From assembly GCF_003428335.1 (NCBI RefSeq), contig NZ_CP031704.1, forward strand, positions 2,976,001-3,040,000: 64,000 bases of DNA, in the 5' to 3' direction. Source of the stretch: Solimonas sp. K1W22B-7. Its GTDB lineage: Bacteria; Pseudomonadota; Gammaproteobacteria; Nevskiales; Nevskiaceae. This document shows, piece after piece, positions 9,546 to 17,444 of this stretch (its first letter is position 1; the number at the start of each line of letters is the position of its first letter). The translations under genes and the position numbers were made by a program. The notes beneath the pieces were generated by a model. That model saw only the letters and a program-made list of their open reading frames with translations, ran no database searches and was not told the origin of the DNA.

Positions 9546-10739
9546 TCAGGCCGCGAGCTTGTCCATCCAGCCGTCGGCCCAGCGCGGCAGGATGCCTTGC
9601 CGGTCACGGCCGGCGTAGCGTGCGGCAAACTGCCGGGCGGTGTGATGCAGCGTGGAGTCGTCCAGCAGGCGCTGAAGGCCTGTACCGAAGGACTCGGAGG
9701 CACTGGTCGCCAGCGCCAGGCCGGCGCCGATCGCCTCGACACGCTCGGCCACCAGGCGCTGTTCGGTGTGGGAGTACTGGACCAGGCAAGGCTTTCCGGC
9801 CAGCAGGGCCTCGGCCACCGCGCCATGGGAGCCGGAGCCGACGAAGCCATCGCAGGTTTCCACGGCCTGCCTCAGCCAGATGTTGCGGTCCGTGATGCGC
9901 ATGCCCGGGCGCTCGTAGCGGGTGATCATCTCGAGCGGGATGTCCGCCAGGCGCACGAGCACCTGCGCACGGCTGGCCTGCAGCGCCGCCAGCAGTGCTT
10001 CCAGGCCTTCGCCGGCACGCAGGTAGGCAAAGATGCGCGGCTCGCGGGACTCGCCCCACTCCGCCGGAAGGCCGGAGGAAAAGTCCGGCAGGCCGAGCCA
10101 GTCGGCCTCGCGGCCCGGGCCGTAGTGATCCAGTTCGGCATAGGTCTTCAGGCCCAGTTCCACGCCGGCGAACAGGGATTGCAGGCTTGGCAGCGGCTCC
10201 GCGCCGAGTTCGGCCAGCGCCCCGTTGGCCACCGCGAGCACATGGGCCTCGTTGTCGCGCAGGCGCTGCTCGCGCGCCGGCACCCCGGGATAGGCCGGAA
10301 AGGGGCCTCGCGGCGGCGGCAGGCAGAAGCCGGTGCCCACCGCTGCCACCGGCAGTTTCAGCACGCGCGCGGCGAGCAGCGCGGTCGGCGCGTGATCCAC
10401 CAGCAGGGCGCGGGCGCCGCTGAGTTGCAGCAGCGAGCACCAGGCGCGCAGGCGGCCCGCGAGGGCGGTCTTGCCGTGCCAGCCGCAGTTGTGCAGCAGG
10501 CTGGCGTAGCTCGCCTGCACGCGCACGGACTGTATGCCGGCGCTGCCGGTCGGTGCCGGCAGGATGGGCGCGTAGCGGTACAGGCCCATCTCCTGCGCCG
10601 TCTCGGGCTGATGCGTGGCCAGCAGGCAGGGCTGGCCGCGGCCGGTGAGATGCGCGGCGATCGCACCGATCGGCGCGAGATGACCCTGGCCGTTCCCCAG
10701 TTCGGTGGCGAGCAGGATAGGCGCGGGGCGGCGGTTCAT
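9546..10739 (-). CDS. UGT/MGT-like GT-B glycosyltransferase
   Basis: The 397-residue protein resembles UDP-glucuronosyl/UDP-glucosyltransferase-type enzymes (YjiC/COG1819 group). The N-terminus has the nucleotide-sugar-transferase-like opening ILLATELGNGQGHLAP. The C-terminal lobe has GSHGAVAEALLAGKPCLVQY followed by HTEQRLVAERVEAIGAG, which matches the sugar-nucleotide donor site of this fold. The ATG at 10739 overlaps the upstream gene's stop (ATGA), so it was chosen over in-frame codons further upstream. It is the last gene of the ATP-grasp/GNAT/glycosyltransferase operon. Acceptor and sugar are unknown. The adjacent adhesin, or a small molecule made by the two upstream enzymes, are both possible substrates. 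Confidence 0.8.
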   Translation of the reverse strand: MNRRPAPILLATELGNGQGHLAPIGAIAAHLTGRGQPCLLATHQPETAQEMGLYRYAPILPAPTGSAGIQSVRVQASYASLLHNCGWHGKTALAGRLRAWCSLLQLSGARALLVDHAPTALLAARVLKLPVAAVGTGFCLPPPRGPFPAYPGVPAREQRLRDNEAHVLAVANGALAELGAEPLPSLQSLFAGVELGLKTYAELDHYGPGREADWLGLPDFSSGLPAEWGESREPRIFAYLRAGEGLEALLAALQASRAQVLVRLADIPLEMITRYERPGMRITDRNIWLRQAVETCDGFVGSGSHGAVAEALLAGKPCLVQYSHTEQRLVAERVEAIGAGLALATSASESFGTGLQRLLDDSTLHHTARQFAARYAGRDRQGILPRWADGWMDKLAA

Positions 10740-11749
10740 GCGGCCGCCGCGACGGCCCAGGGCCGCACGCGCTCCTGCTCGCGGGACTGGTGCCCGGCGA
10801 TGCGCCGCGCGAGCGGATTGAGCAGTAGCAGCCCGTTGGGCTCGATGGGCTGAGCCAGCCACTGCAGGCGCAGGCCCGGTCCGTCATGAAAAGGCTCGGC
10901 GGTCACCGTCGAGAAGAAAAAGCCTCGGGCCTCCGCCAGTTCGCAGAGCGCGCTGGCGCCGGGCTGCGCCAGCGGCAGCTCCAGGTGCGCGTAGGCCACG
11001 TCGGGATGGGTCTGGATGCGCCGGATGGCGCCCGCCAGTTCCGCGGCGCTGTCGCTGCCGATGCGCGGAACGGCGAGGACCCAGGAACGAAGCCCCTCCT
11101 CGTGTTTCGCGTCCAGGATGCCGGCTCCGCTGGCCGGGCTGTCGGCCGTGAAGCTGACAGGACAGTTCAGGCGCCCGAGGATTTCCGACACCAGCGCACG
11201 ATGCCGGGTGGGCAGCCGGCAGGCCTTGGACGACGCCTTGGCTGGCAGGGGCCTGGCGTAGCGGACGAAACTCTGCCGCTCGCCGCCCGGACCCGGCCAC
11301 AGGCCCAGCGCGATACCGCTGGGAACCAGTTGGGCGTTCTCGGTGAAGCGCTGCGAAACGCAGGCGGCGTCCGGCGAGTCTGCGACCGGAGCGAGGACTT
11401 CACCCCACAGGCCGCGCCTGCCGTGCTGGCGTGCCCAGGCAACCAGCAGCAGGCGCAGATCGTCGGCAACATGCCGGCGACGATGCGTAGGTAGCACCAT
11501 CATCACGCCCATTTCACCGGTACGACCGTAGGGTGAAGGCTCCAGCGCCGCCAGGCCTGCGACCTCGCCGGTGGACGGCAGCAGCGCCAGCGCGAAGACG
11601 AGCCGGGCGTAGGCGATCGCCTGCGCGAGTTCCTCCGGTGCGTAGAGGAGCCGGATCGGGTAGTGCTCGCCGCGCACGGCACGCACGCAAGCGATGATCG
11701 CCACGGCGTCCTGCGGCGTGGCCAGCCGGAACCGCAGCGCCTGCGTCAC
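10736..11749 (-). CDS. GNAT-like acyltransferase
   Basis: The GTG at 11749 overlaps the upstream stop codon (GTGA) and has GGAG nine bases before it. This gives 337 residues starting VTQALRFRLATPQDA. The N-terminal half looks like a GNAT domain: a FRLATPQDA opening, GEVAGLAALEP and an acetyl-CoA-loop-like region VLPTHRRRHVADDLRLL. The C-terminal half (about residues 180-320) may be a second degenerate copy, but I cannot assign it. The length is about twice a single GNAT domain. GNAT enzymes move an acyl group from acyl-CoA to an amine. Here the substrate is unknown. An alternative ATG 54 bases upstream would lie inside the preceding gene and is less likely. Confidence 0.68.
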   Translation of the reverse strand: MTQALRFRLATPQDAVAIIACVRAVRGEHYPIRLLYAPEELAQAIAYARLVFALALLPSTGEVAGLAALEPSPYGRTGEMGVMMVLPTHRRRHVADDLRLLLVAWARQHGRRGLWGEVLAPVADSPDAACVSQRFTENAQLVPSGIALGLWPGPGGERQSFVRYARPLPAKASSKACRLPTRHRALVSEILGRLNCPVSFTADSPASGAGILDAKHEEGLRSWVLAVPRIGSDSAAELAGAIRRIQTHPDVAYAHLELPLAQPGASALCELAEARGFFFSTVTAEPFHDGPGLRLQWLAQPIEPNGLLLLNPLARRIAGHQSREQERVRPWAVAAAA

Positions 11750-12705
11750 GGCTGGCTCCGGCGCCCGCCCTTGGAGACCAGCGCCCGGGCGAGATCGGAC
11801 CAACGGGCATCGGTGGACTCTTCTCCGTCGCTGTCGATGGCCTGCATGGCTTCGAGATAGCGCCCGGCGAAGGCTTGGTGAAAGTGGCGAACGCTTTCCG
11901 GGTATGCACTCGGGGCGCGCATGATCTGCGGATTGGTGTTGATCTCCCAGACCTGGATGCGGCCGTCCCGGTCCAGCGCGTAGTCGATGCGACCGTAGCC
12001 GATCTGCGCCCGGGAGAAAATGCCGCGCAGCTCGGACTCATGCGGATTGTTCTGGCAGTAGTCCAGGATCTCCGCCCGACGCGCCGGCCCAACCAGGTCC
12101 ATGTCCTTCAGCATCCAATTACGGCTGAACAGCACATGCCGCGGGACGATGTGCTCGCCGATGCGGAAGGCCGAGTACTTGCGGTAGATGCCGTCCGCGT
12201 CGGCGGTGTCGCACATCTCCACCACCAGCAGGTCAGACAATGCATGGCCGGCCAGCACCAGCTGCAGCAGCGCTTCGCGCACCGACTGCAGGTCATGGAG
12301 CAAGGGGCTCTGCGCGCCGCTGTGCTCCTTTTCCTGCCTCAGGAAGACCGGGTAGCGCCAGGGCTCGCCGGCGGTGTCGGCCCGGAAGGCACGGAAATCG
12401 TTCCTGCCGTCCTTGTGCAAGGCGTCGAGCAGTTCCAGCCGGCGCAGGCTGCGCTCCGGGTGGTTGAGCATGCGGCAGCCGCTATCCTGCAGCCGCGCCC
12501 AGACCCTGCCCAGGATCTTGCGCGGCAGCGCGTCGAGCCGCTCCAGGTCGGAGAAGATGTAGCTGCCCTGCGGCATGACCGGCATGCGCGTCAGCAGCTC
12601 GTAGGGCATGACCACCATGCGCTTGCGCAGCGCAGCTCCCCAATCACCGCGCAGGTGCTCGCTGACAGTGTAGGCGTGGGGTGCTGTGACCAGATACCAG
12701 ATCAT
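11746..12705 (-). CDS. ATP-grasp-like enzyme
   Basis: 319 residues; AGGAG lies eight bases before the ATG. The C-terminal part has YGRIDYALDRDGRIQVWEIN followed by TNPQ, which is the magnesium-binding E-x-N end of an ATP-grasp fold. RYPVFLRQEKEHSG is a likely nucleotide-contacting strand with lysine. ATP-grasp enzymes activate a carboxylate as acyl phosphate and ligate it to an amine or thiol. It is the first gene of a three-gene operon with 4-base overlaps to the GNAT and glycosyltransferase genes, and its promoter carries an element shared with the adhesin gene. No peptide- or cofactor-specific motif was recognised, so the product is unknown. Confidence 0.7.
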   Translation of the reverse strand: MIWYLVTAPHAYTVSEHLRGDWGAALRKRMVVMPYELLTRMPVMPQGSYIFSDLERLDALPRKILGRVWARLQDSGCRMLNHPERSLRRLELLDALHKDGRNDFRAFRADTAGEPWRYPVFLRQEKEHSGAQSPLLHDLQSVREALLQLVLAGHALSDLLVVEMCDTADADGIYRKYSAFRIGEHIVPRHVLFSRNWMLKDMDLVGPARRAEILDYCQNNPHESELRGIFSRAQIGYGRIDYALDRDGRIQVWEINTNPQIMRAPSAYPESVRHFHQAFAGRYLEAMQAIDSDGEESTDARWSDLARALVSKGGRRSQP

Positions 12706-12778
12706 GGGCGGCTCCTGGGGCGCTTGCGGAAGTCCCGCATTGATTGCGTGACCACCATGTTCCGCCCACGCAGAGCCG

Positions 12779-12816
12779 CGCGGTATCCGAGATTGGGACT
12801 ACGACCTTGGTCGTAG
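12779..12816 (-). promoter_or_regulatory. Shared 38-bp promoter element, copy B (upstream of the ATP-grasp operon)
   Basis: It contains the perfect inverted repeat CTACGACC-TT-GGTCGTAG at 12799-12816, followed towards the gene by the block also found upstream of the adhesin. It lies 74 bases before the ATP-grasp ATG. The symmetry suggests a dimeric regulator, possibly a LuxR/NarL-type response regulator, but that is a guess. It is well separated from the ModE box on the other side of this divergent intergenic region. Confidence 0.65.
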
Positions 12817-12870
12817 GGAAGCAGCAGAGGTGCCGGGGCGTCGCGGCCCGTGCGCCCTGTTGACAGCGAT

Positions 12871-12898
12871 ATCGTTATGTAGAACGCTATATATCGAA
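12871..12898 (+). promoter_or_regulatory. ModE operator upstream of modABC
   Basis: ATCGTTATGTA, six bases, then TATATATCGAA. This matches the known ModE box (ATCGNTATATA-N6-TATATANCGAT) at nearly every position. A TTGACA -35-like hexamer sits at 12860-12865, so ModE bound to molybdate would block the promoter. The site is 27 bases before the modA ATG, and a ModE gene lies 4.5 kb downstream. Confidence 0.88.
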
Positions 12899-12925
12899 CT
12901 TCCCGCGAACCACCCGGCTTTTACC

Positions 12926-13687
12926 ATGCGCCTACAGGCCAGATTCCTTGCGGCGTCCCTGCTGCTGTGCTCCTGGTCGGCCTTCGCCGACCCGGCCCGC
13001 GTCTACGCCGCCGCCAGCCTGACCAACGCCGTCACCGACATCGGCGCGGCCTGGCAGAAGGCCGGGCACGAGCAGCCGGTACTGGTGTTCGGCGCCTCCT
13101 CGGCGCTGGCCAAGCAGGTGGAGGCCGGCGCGCCGGCCGACCTGTTCATGTCGGCCGACCTGTCCTGGATGGACTACCTGGAACAGCGCAACAGGATCGC
13201 TGCCGGCAGCCGCAGCTCGCTGCTCGGCAACACGCTGGTGCTGATCGCGCCGAAGGGCAAGGGCTTTCCGGTGACCACCGAGCGCGGCTTCGACCTTGCC
13301 GGCGCCTTCAAGGGCAAGCTCTGCACCGGCGAGCCCGGCGTAGTGCCCGTGGGCATCTATGCCAAGGAAGCACTGAGCTCGCTGGGCTGGTGGGACAAGG
13401 TCTCCAGCCGCATCGTCGGCACCGACGACGTGCGCACCGCGCTGGCCTTCGTCGAGCGTGGCGAATGCCCGCTGGGCATCGTCTACGCCACCGACGCGGC
13501 GATCAGCCAGAAGGTGGAAGTGATTGCCAGCTTCCCCGCCGGCAGCCACAAGCCGATCGTCTATCCGGTGGCGCTGGTCAAGACGGCGCGTGCCGAGGGC
13601 GGCGAATTCCTGCAGTATGTGAAGACCTCGCCGGAGGCTGCGGCGATCTTCCGCAAGTACGGATTCACTCTTCTCTCAACTCCCTAA
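12926..13687 (+). CDS. modA: Molybdate ABC transporter, periplasmic binding protein
   Basis: 253 residues from the ATG at 12926. It has a signal peptide (MRLQARFLAASLLLCSWSAFA) and the ModA signature AAASLTNAV, followed by LVFGASSALAKQVEAGAPAD with oxyanion-binding serines, and GDPG-equivalent CTGEPGVVPVGIYAKEAL. The protein captures molybdate or tungstate in the periplasm and delivers it to ModBC. The frame continues upstream to 12830, but the ModE operator lies in that stretch and the signal peptide begins at this ATG. modB starts at the base after its stop codon. Confidence 0.96.
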   Translation: MRLQARFLAASLLLCSWSAFADPARVYAAASLTNAVTDIGAAWQKAGHEQPVLVFGASSALAKQVEAGAPADLFMSADLSWMDYLEQRNRIAAGSRSSLLGNTLVLIAPKGKGFPVTTERGFDLAGAFKGKLCTGEPGVVPVGIYAKEALSSLGWWDKVSSRIVGTDDVRTALAFVERGECPLGIVYATDAAISQKVEVIASFPAGSHKPIVYPVALVKTARAEGGEFLQYVKTSPEAAAIFRKYGFTLLSTP

Positions 13688-14392
13688 GTGTTCTCGCCCG
13701 ACGAACTGACCGCGCTGTGGCTGTCCGCGAAAGTCGCGTTCTGGGCCACCCTGCTGTGCCTGCCGCTGGGCATCGCCACGAGTTGGTGGCTGGCGCGCCG
13801 TGACTCGCGCGGCAAGCTTGCCGTGGAGGTGCTGGTACAGCTGCCGATGGTGCTGCCCCCGGTAGTGCCGGGCTACCTGCTGCTGCTGTTGCTGGGTACC
13901 CAGGGGCTGGTCGGACGCTGGCTCAACGAGTCCTTCGGCATCGTCATCGCCTTCACCTGGAAGGGTGCCGTGCTGGCCTCCGCGGCGATGGCCTTCCCGC
14001 TGATGGTGCAGCCGGTGCGCCTGGCCTTCGCCATGATCGACCGGCGACTGGAGCAGGCGGCGACCACGCTGGGCGCCCGCCCCTGGCAGGTGTTCCTCAC
14101 CGTCACGCTGCCGCTGGCCCTGCCCGGCATCATCGCGGGGCTGGTGCTGTGCTTCAGCCGCAGCCTCGGCGAGTTCGGCGCCACCATGGCCTTCGTCGGC
14201 AGCATCCCCGGCGAGACGCGCACCGTGCCGCTGGCGATCTACGGCTATACCCACGTCCCCGGCGGCGAAGTGGCGGCACAGCGCCTGACGCTGCTGTCCA
14301 TCGCACTGGCGAGCGTCGCCCTCGCCGCCGCACACATCATCAGCCGCCGCACCGAACGCCTGCTGGGCTACAAACCGCATGCTGAGCATTGA
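13688..14392 (+). CDS. modB: Molybdate ABC transporter, permease
   Basis: 234 residues, starting with GTG directly after the modA stop, so translation is probably coupled. It has about five transmembrane segments and the ABC-permease coupling loop EQAATTLGARPWQVFLTVTL followed by PLALPGIIAG. The remainder, with SRSLGEFGATMAFVGSIPGE, is typical ModB. It forms the membrane channel for molybdate. The last 14 bases overlap modC. Confidence 0.96.
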   Translation: MFSPDELTALWLSAKVAFWATLLCLPLGIATSWWLARRDSRGKLAVEVLVQLPMVLPPVVPGYLLLLLLGTQGLVGRWLNESFGIVIAFTWKGAVLASAAMAFPLMVQPVRLAFAMIDRRLEQAATTLGARPWQVFLTVTLPLALPGIIAGLVLCFSRSLGEFGATMAFVGSIPGETRTVPLAIYGYTHVPGGEVAAQRLTLLSIALASVALAAAHIISRRTERLLGYKPHAEH

Positions 14393-15023
14393 CCTCGACT
14401 TCCGGCGCGGCGCGTTCCGTCTGCAGGCGCAGGCCGAGATCGGCGATGGCGTCACCGGCGTCTGCGGCCCCTCGGGCAGCGGCAAGAGCACGCTGCTGGC
14501 GTTGCTGGCGGGGCTGCTGAAACCGCAATCGGGCCTGATCCGCTTTGACGGTGAACTGCTGGCCGACGGCAAGCGCTTCGTGCCCGCCTGGGAACGGCAT
14601 TTCGGCCTGGTGTTCCAGGACGGCCAGCTGTTCCCGCACCTCGATGTGCAGGCGAACCTGCTCTACGGCTACAAGCGGCTGGAACCGGCGCAGCGGCGCT
14701 TCGAGTTGCAGCCGGTGCTGAACCTGCTGGAGATCGGCCCACTGCTGGCGCGCCGCCCGGCACAGCTCTCCGGCGGCGAGCGCCAGCGCGTCGCCCTGGG
14801 CCGCGCCCTGCTCTACTCGCCGCGCCTGCTGCTGCTGGACGAACCGCTGTCCTCGCTGGATGAGCGCCTCAAGCAGCAGATACTGCCGTTCCTGCGGCGG
14901 ATCAAGGAAGAGACCCAGGTGCCCATGATCTACGTCACGCACGCCACCGCCGAGGTGGATTACCTGGCGAACCGGGTGATGCAGATGGACGCCGGACAGT
15001 TGCGGGAACACGCCACCTCCTGA
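14379..15023 (+). CDS. modC: Molybdate ABC transporter, ATP-binding protein (short form)
   Basis: 214 residues. Walker A is GPSGSGKST, the Q-loop is VFQDGQLFPHL, the signature is LSGGERQR and Walker B is LLLLDEP. The start overlaps the modB end. Typical ModC proteins are about 350 residues with a C-terminal Mop/TOBE domain; this one stops after the H-loop region (YVTHATAEV), so the molybdate-binding regulatory domain is absent. The frame ends cleanly with no sign of a frameshift remnant downstream. Molybdate sensing would then fall to ModE, which does have two TOBE domains. Confidence 0.94.
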   Translation: MLSIDLDFRRGAFRLQAQAEIGDGVTGVCGPSGSGKSTLLALLAGLLKPQSGLIRFDGELLADGKRFVPAWERHFGLVFQDGQLFPHLDVQANLLYGYKRLEPAQRRFELQPVLNLLEIGPLLARRPAQLSGGERQRVALGRALLYSPRLLLLDEPLSSLDERLKQQILPFLRRIKEETQVPMIYVTHATAEVDYLANRVMQMDAGQLREHATS

Positions 15024-15202
15024 GCGCCGCCTAGTTTCGTTTTACCACCGCGGCCGTCACGGAACTGTCGCGCCCGCTTCCTATCGTTGCCGCTCAGGCG
15101 CGCTCCGCCATGGTGGAACCTGCGCCCGTCCTTCCACGACCCGGCACGACGGCTTCCCATGCTTCGCATTTCCTTCGCGCGCGAAACACACGCGCTGTGC
15201 CG

Positions 15203-17413
15203 ATGACTTCCGCCAGCCGGCGCCGCTTCCTGCAGCTGGCCGGCGCCGCTGCTGCCACGGCGGCGCTGCCGCCCGCGCTGCGCGCTGCCATGTCGATACC
15301 CGCGGCGAAGGTGCACGGCACGATCATGGACGTGCAGCACGTGGTAATCCTGATGCAGGAGAACCGCAGCTTCGATCACTACTTCGGCACGCTGCCCGGC
15401 GTGCGCGGCTTCGGCGACCGCTTCACCATCCCGCTGCCAGGTGGCCGCCGGGTCTGGGAGCAGATGTTCCGCGTGAACCCGGATATCCAGCTGGACCTGC
15501 CGGAGCCCGCGGAAACTCCGAGGCCGCGCGCCGAGCCGGACAGTGACCGGATCGTGCTGCCGTACCACCTCGACAGCCGCCAGGGCAACGCGCAGCGCGT
15601 CACCGGCACGCCGCATGGCTGGGGCGATGCCCAGGCGGCCTGGGACCACGGCCGGCTCCACGAATGGCCCAGCTACAAGCGCACATGGTCGATGGGCTAC
15701 TTCAAGGAACCGGAGCTGGAATTCCAGTTCGCGCTGGCCAATGCCTTCACGCTCTGCGACTCCTACCACTGCTCCTTCCACGGCGGCACCAATCCCAACC
15801 GCCTGTTCCTGTGGACCGGCACCAATGACCCGAGCGGCGCGGGCGGCGGCCCGGCGATCAACAACCAGTTCTCCTCGCTGGGCCCTTCCAGCGAGGGCTA
15901 TTCCTGGAAGACCTATCCGGAGCGCCTGGAGGAAGCCGGCATCGGCTGGAAGGTGTACCAGAATCACCCCTACAACTTCAGCGACAACGCGCTGGAGGGC
16001 TTCCGCGCCTATCGCCAAGCCAACGAGCGCCATGGCAACGACCCCAGCGGTTTCCCCTGGCCGCCCTATCTGCCGGCACACAGCGCCGGCAACCCGCTCT
16101 ACAAGGGCGCGGCGAACACCATGCCGGACCTGGGCATGCTCGGCACGCTGCGCCGCGACGTGGCCAACGGGCAACTGCCGCAGGTGTCCTGGGTCGTGGC
16201 CGGCGACCGCTATTCGGAGCATCCCGATCCGTCGAGCCCGGTGCTGGGCGGCTGGTACGTTCAGCAGGTGCTGGACGCGCTGACCAGCAACCCCGAGGTC
16301 TGGAGCCGCACGGTGCTACTGGTGAACTTCGACGAGAACGACGGTTTCTTCGATCACCTGCCGCCACCCTGCGCGCCCTCGCGCAACCCCGATGGCAGCC
16401 TCGCCGGCGGCTCCACGCTGGACAGCGCCAGCGAGCGCCACGGCGGCGAGGCCTTCCACAACAGCGTCTACGGGCCGGGGCCTCGCGTCCCGATGTACGT
16501 GGTCTCGCCCTGGAGTCGCGGCGGCTGGGTGAACTCGCAGAGCTTCGACCACACCTCGGTGCTGCGCTTCCTGGAGCAGCGCTTCGGCGTGCCGGAACCC
16601 AACATCAGCTCCTGGCGCCGCGCCTTCTGCGGCGACCTGACAAGCTGCTTCGACTTCGCCACGCCCAACCAGGCGCCTCCCGGCTTGCCGCGCAAGACGC
16701 TGCTGGAGTCGGAGGCGATCAACAACACCCAGGCCGGCCAGGACCAGGTACCGCTGCCCGCCGAGGAGCAGCAGCAGGCACCGGAGCAACCGCGGCTGGT
16801 GCGACGCTCGCGTGCCCTGCCCTACGAGTTGCATGCCAGTGCAGCGGCCGACGGAAGTTCACGGCTGCGGCTGGAATTCGCCAATACGGGCAAGGCCGGC
16901 GCCGTGTTCCATGTCTATGATCGCCTGCACCTGGACCGCATTCCGCGGCGCTATGGCGTGGAAGCCGGGCGCAACCTGGGCGACAACTGGGATCTGGGAT
17001 CGGACGACGGCCGCTACGATCTGTGGGTGCTCGGGCACAACGGCTGGCATCGACACTTCGCCGGCCGGCTCGCCACCGACGCAGCGCAGCCGGAGATCGA
17101 GGTCTGCTACGAGGTGTCGCGTGGTGGTGTCGAACTGAAGATGCGCAACACCGGCCGCCGCGCCTGCCAGTTGCTTGTCACCGACAATGCCTACTTCGAC
17201 GACCGGAGTTGGAGCCATGCTTTGCCGGCCGGCGGCAGCGCCACGGCATTCTGGGAATTGTCGGACAGCCACGGCTGGTACGACTTCAGCGTGACGCAGG
17301 AAAACGACCTGCGGTTCCTGCGGCGCTTCGCCGGCCGGGTGGAGACCGGGCGACCTTCGTTCAGTGATCCGGCCATGAGCGCGGGTACCCAGGGCCTGTC
17401 AGCACTACCGTGA
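15203..17413 (+). CDS. Tat-exported phospholipase C (phosphocholine-preferring family)
   Basis: 736 residues. The ATG at 15203 is followed by a Tat signal, SRRRFLQLAGAAAATAALPP. The catalytic domain opens with VVILMQENRSFDHYFGTLPG, the phosphoesterase signature of PLC/acid phosphatase AcpA enzymes. FDENDGFFDHLPPP supplies further metal ligands. Two C-terminal DUF756 domains follow (about residues 540-635 and 640-730). The protein cleaves the head group of phosphatidylcholine or sphingomyelin outside the cytoplasm; hemolytic and non-hemolytic forms cannot be separated here. It sits between modC and the convergent modE gene, 180 bases after modC, and is unlikely to be part of the molybdate system. 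Its stop codon lies inside a long hairpin. Confidence 0.93.
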   Translation: MTSASRRRFLQLAGAAAATAALPPALRAAMSIPAAKVHGTIMDVQHVVILMQENRSFDHYFGTLPGVRGFGDRFTIPLPGGRRVWEQMFRVNPDIQLDLPEPAETPRPRAEPDSDRIVLPYHLDSRQGNAQRVTGTPHGWGDAQAAWDHGRLHEWPSYKRTWSMGYFKEPELEFQFALANAFTLCDSYHCSFHGGTNPNRLFLWTGTNDPSGAGGGPAINNQFSSLGPSSEGYSWKTYPERLEEAGIGWKVYQNHPYNFSDNALEGFRAYRQANERHGNDPSGFPWPPYLPAHSAGNPLYKGAANTMPDLGMLGTLRRDVANGQLPQVSWVVAGDRYSEHPDPSSPVLGGWYVQQVLDALTSNPEVWSRTVLLVNFDENDGFFDHLPPPCAPSRNPDGSLAGGSTLDSASERHGGEAFHNSVYGPGPRVPMYVVSPWSRGGWVNSQSFDHTSVLRFLEQRFGVPEPNISSWRRAFCGDLTSCFDFATPNQAPPGLPRKTLLESEAINNTQAGQDQVPLPAEEQQQAPEQPRLVRRSRALPYELHASAAADGSSRLRLEFANTGKAGAVFHVYDRLHLDRIPRRYGVEAGRNLGDNWDLGSDDGRYDLWVLGHNGWHRHFAGRLATDAAQPEIEVCYEVSRGGVELKMRNTGRRACQLLVTDNAYFDDRSWSHALPAGGSATAFWELSDSHGWYDFSVTQENDLRFLRRFAGRVETGRPSFSDPAMSAGTQGLSALP

Positions 17414-17444
17414 TCGCTGCGATCGCGGTGGTGTTGACAGGCCC
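17392..17444 (+). terminator. 25-bp-stem hairpin between convergent plc and modE
   Basis: The left arm starts GGGCCTGTCA at 17392 and the right arm ends TGACAGGCCC at 17444. All 25 positions pair in the plus-strand RNA (three G-U), with a three-base loop CTG. On the opposite strand the same three positions are A-C mismatches. The hairpin overlaps the plc stop codon and the first base of the modE stop. No T-run follows, so termination may be Rho-dependent, or the structure may protect the plc mRNA end. Confidence 0.75.

Noticed and set aside
12926..15023. Sulfate or phosphonate transporter
   Set aside because: The binding protein signature and the ModE operator directly upstream identify a molybdate system.
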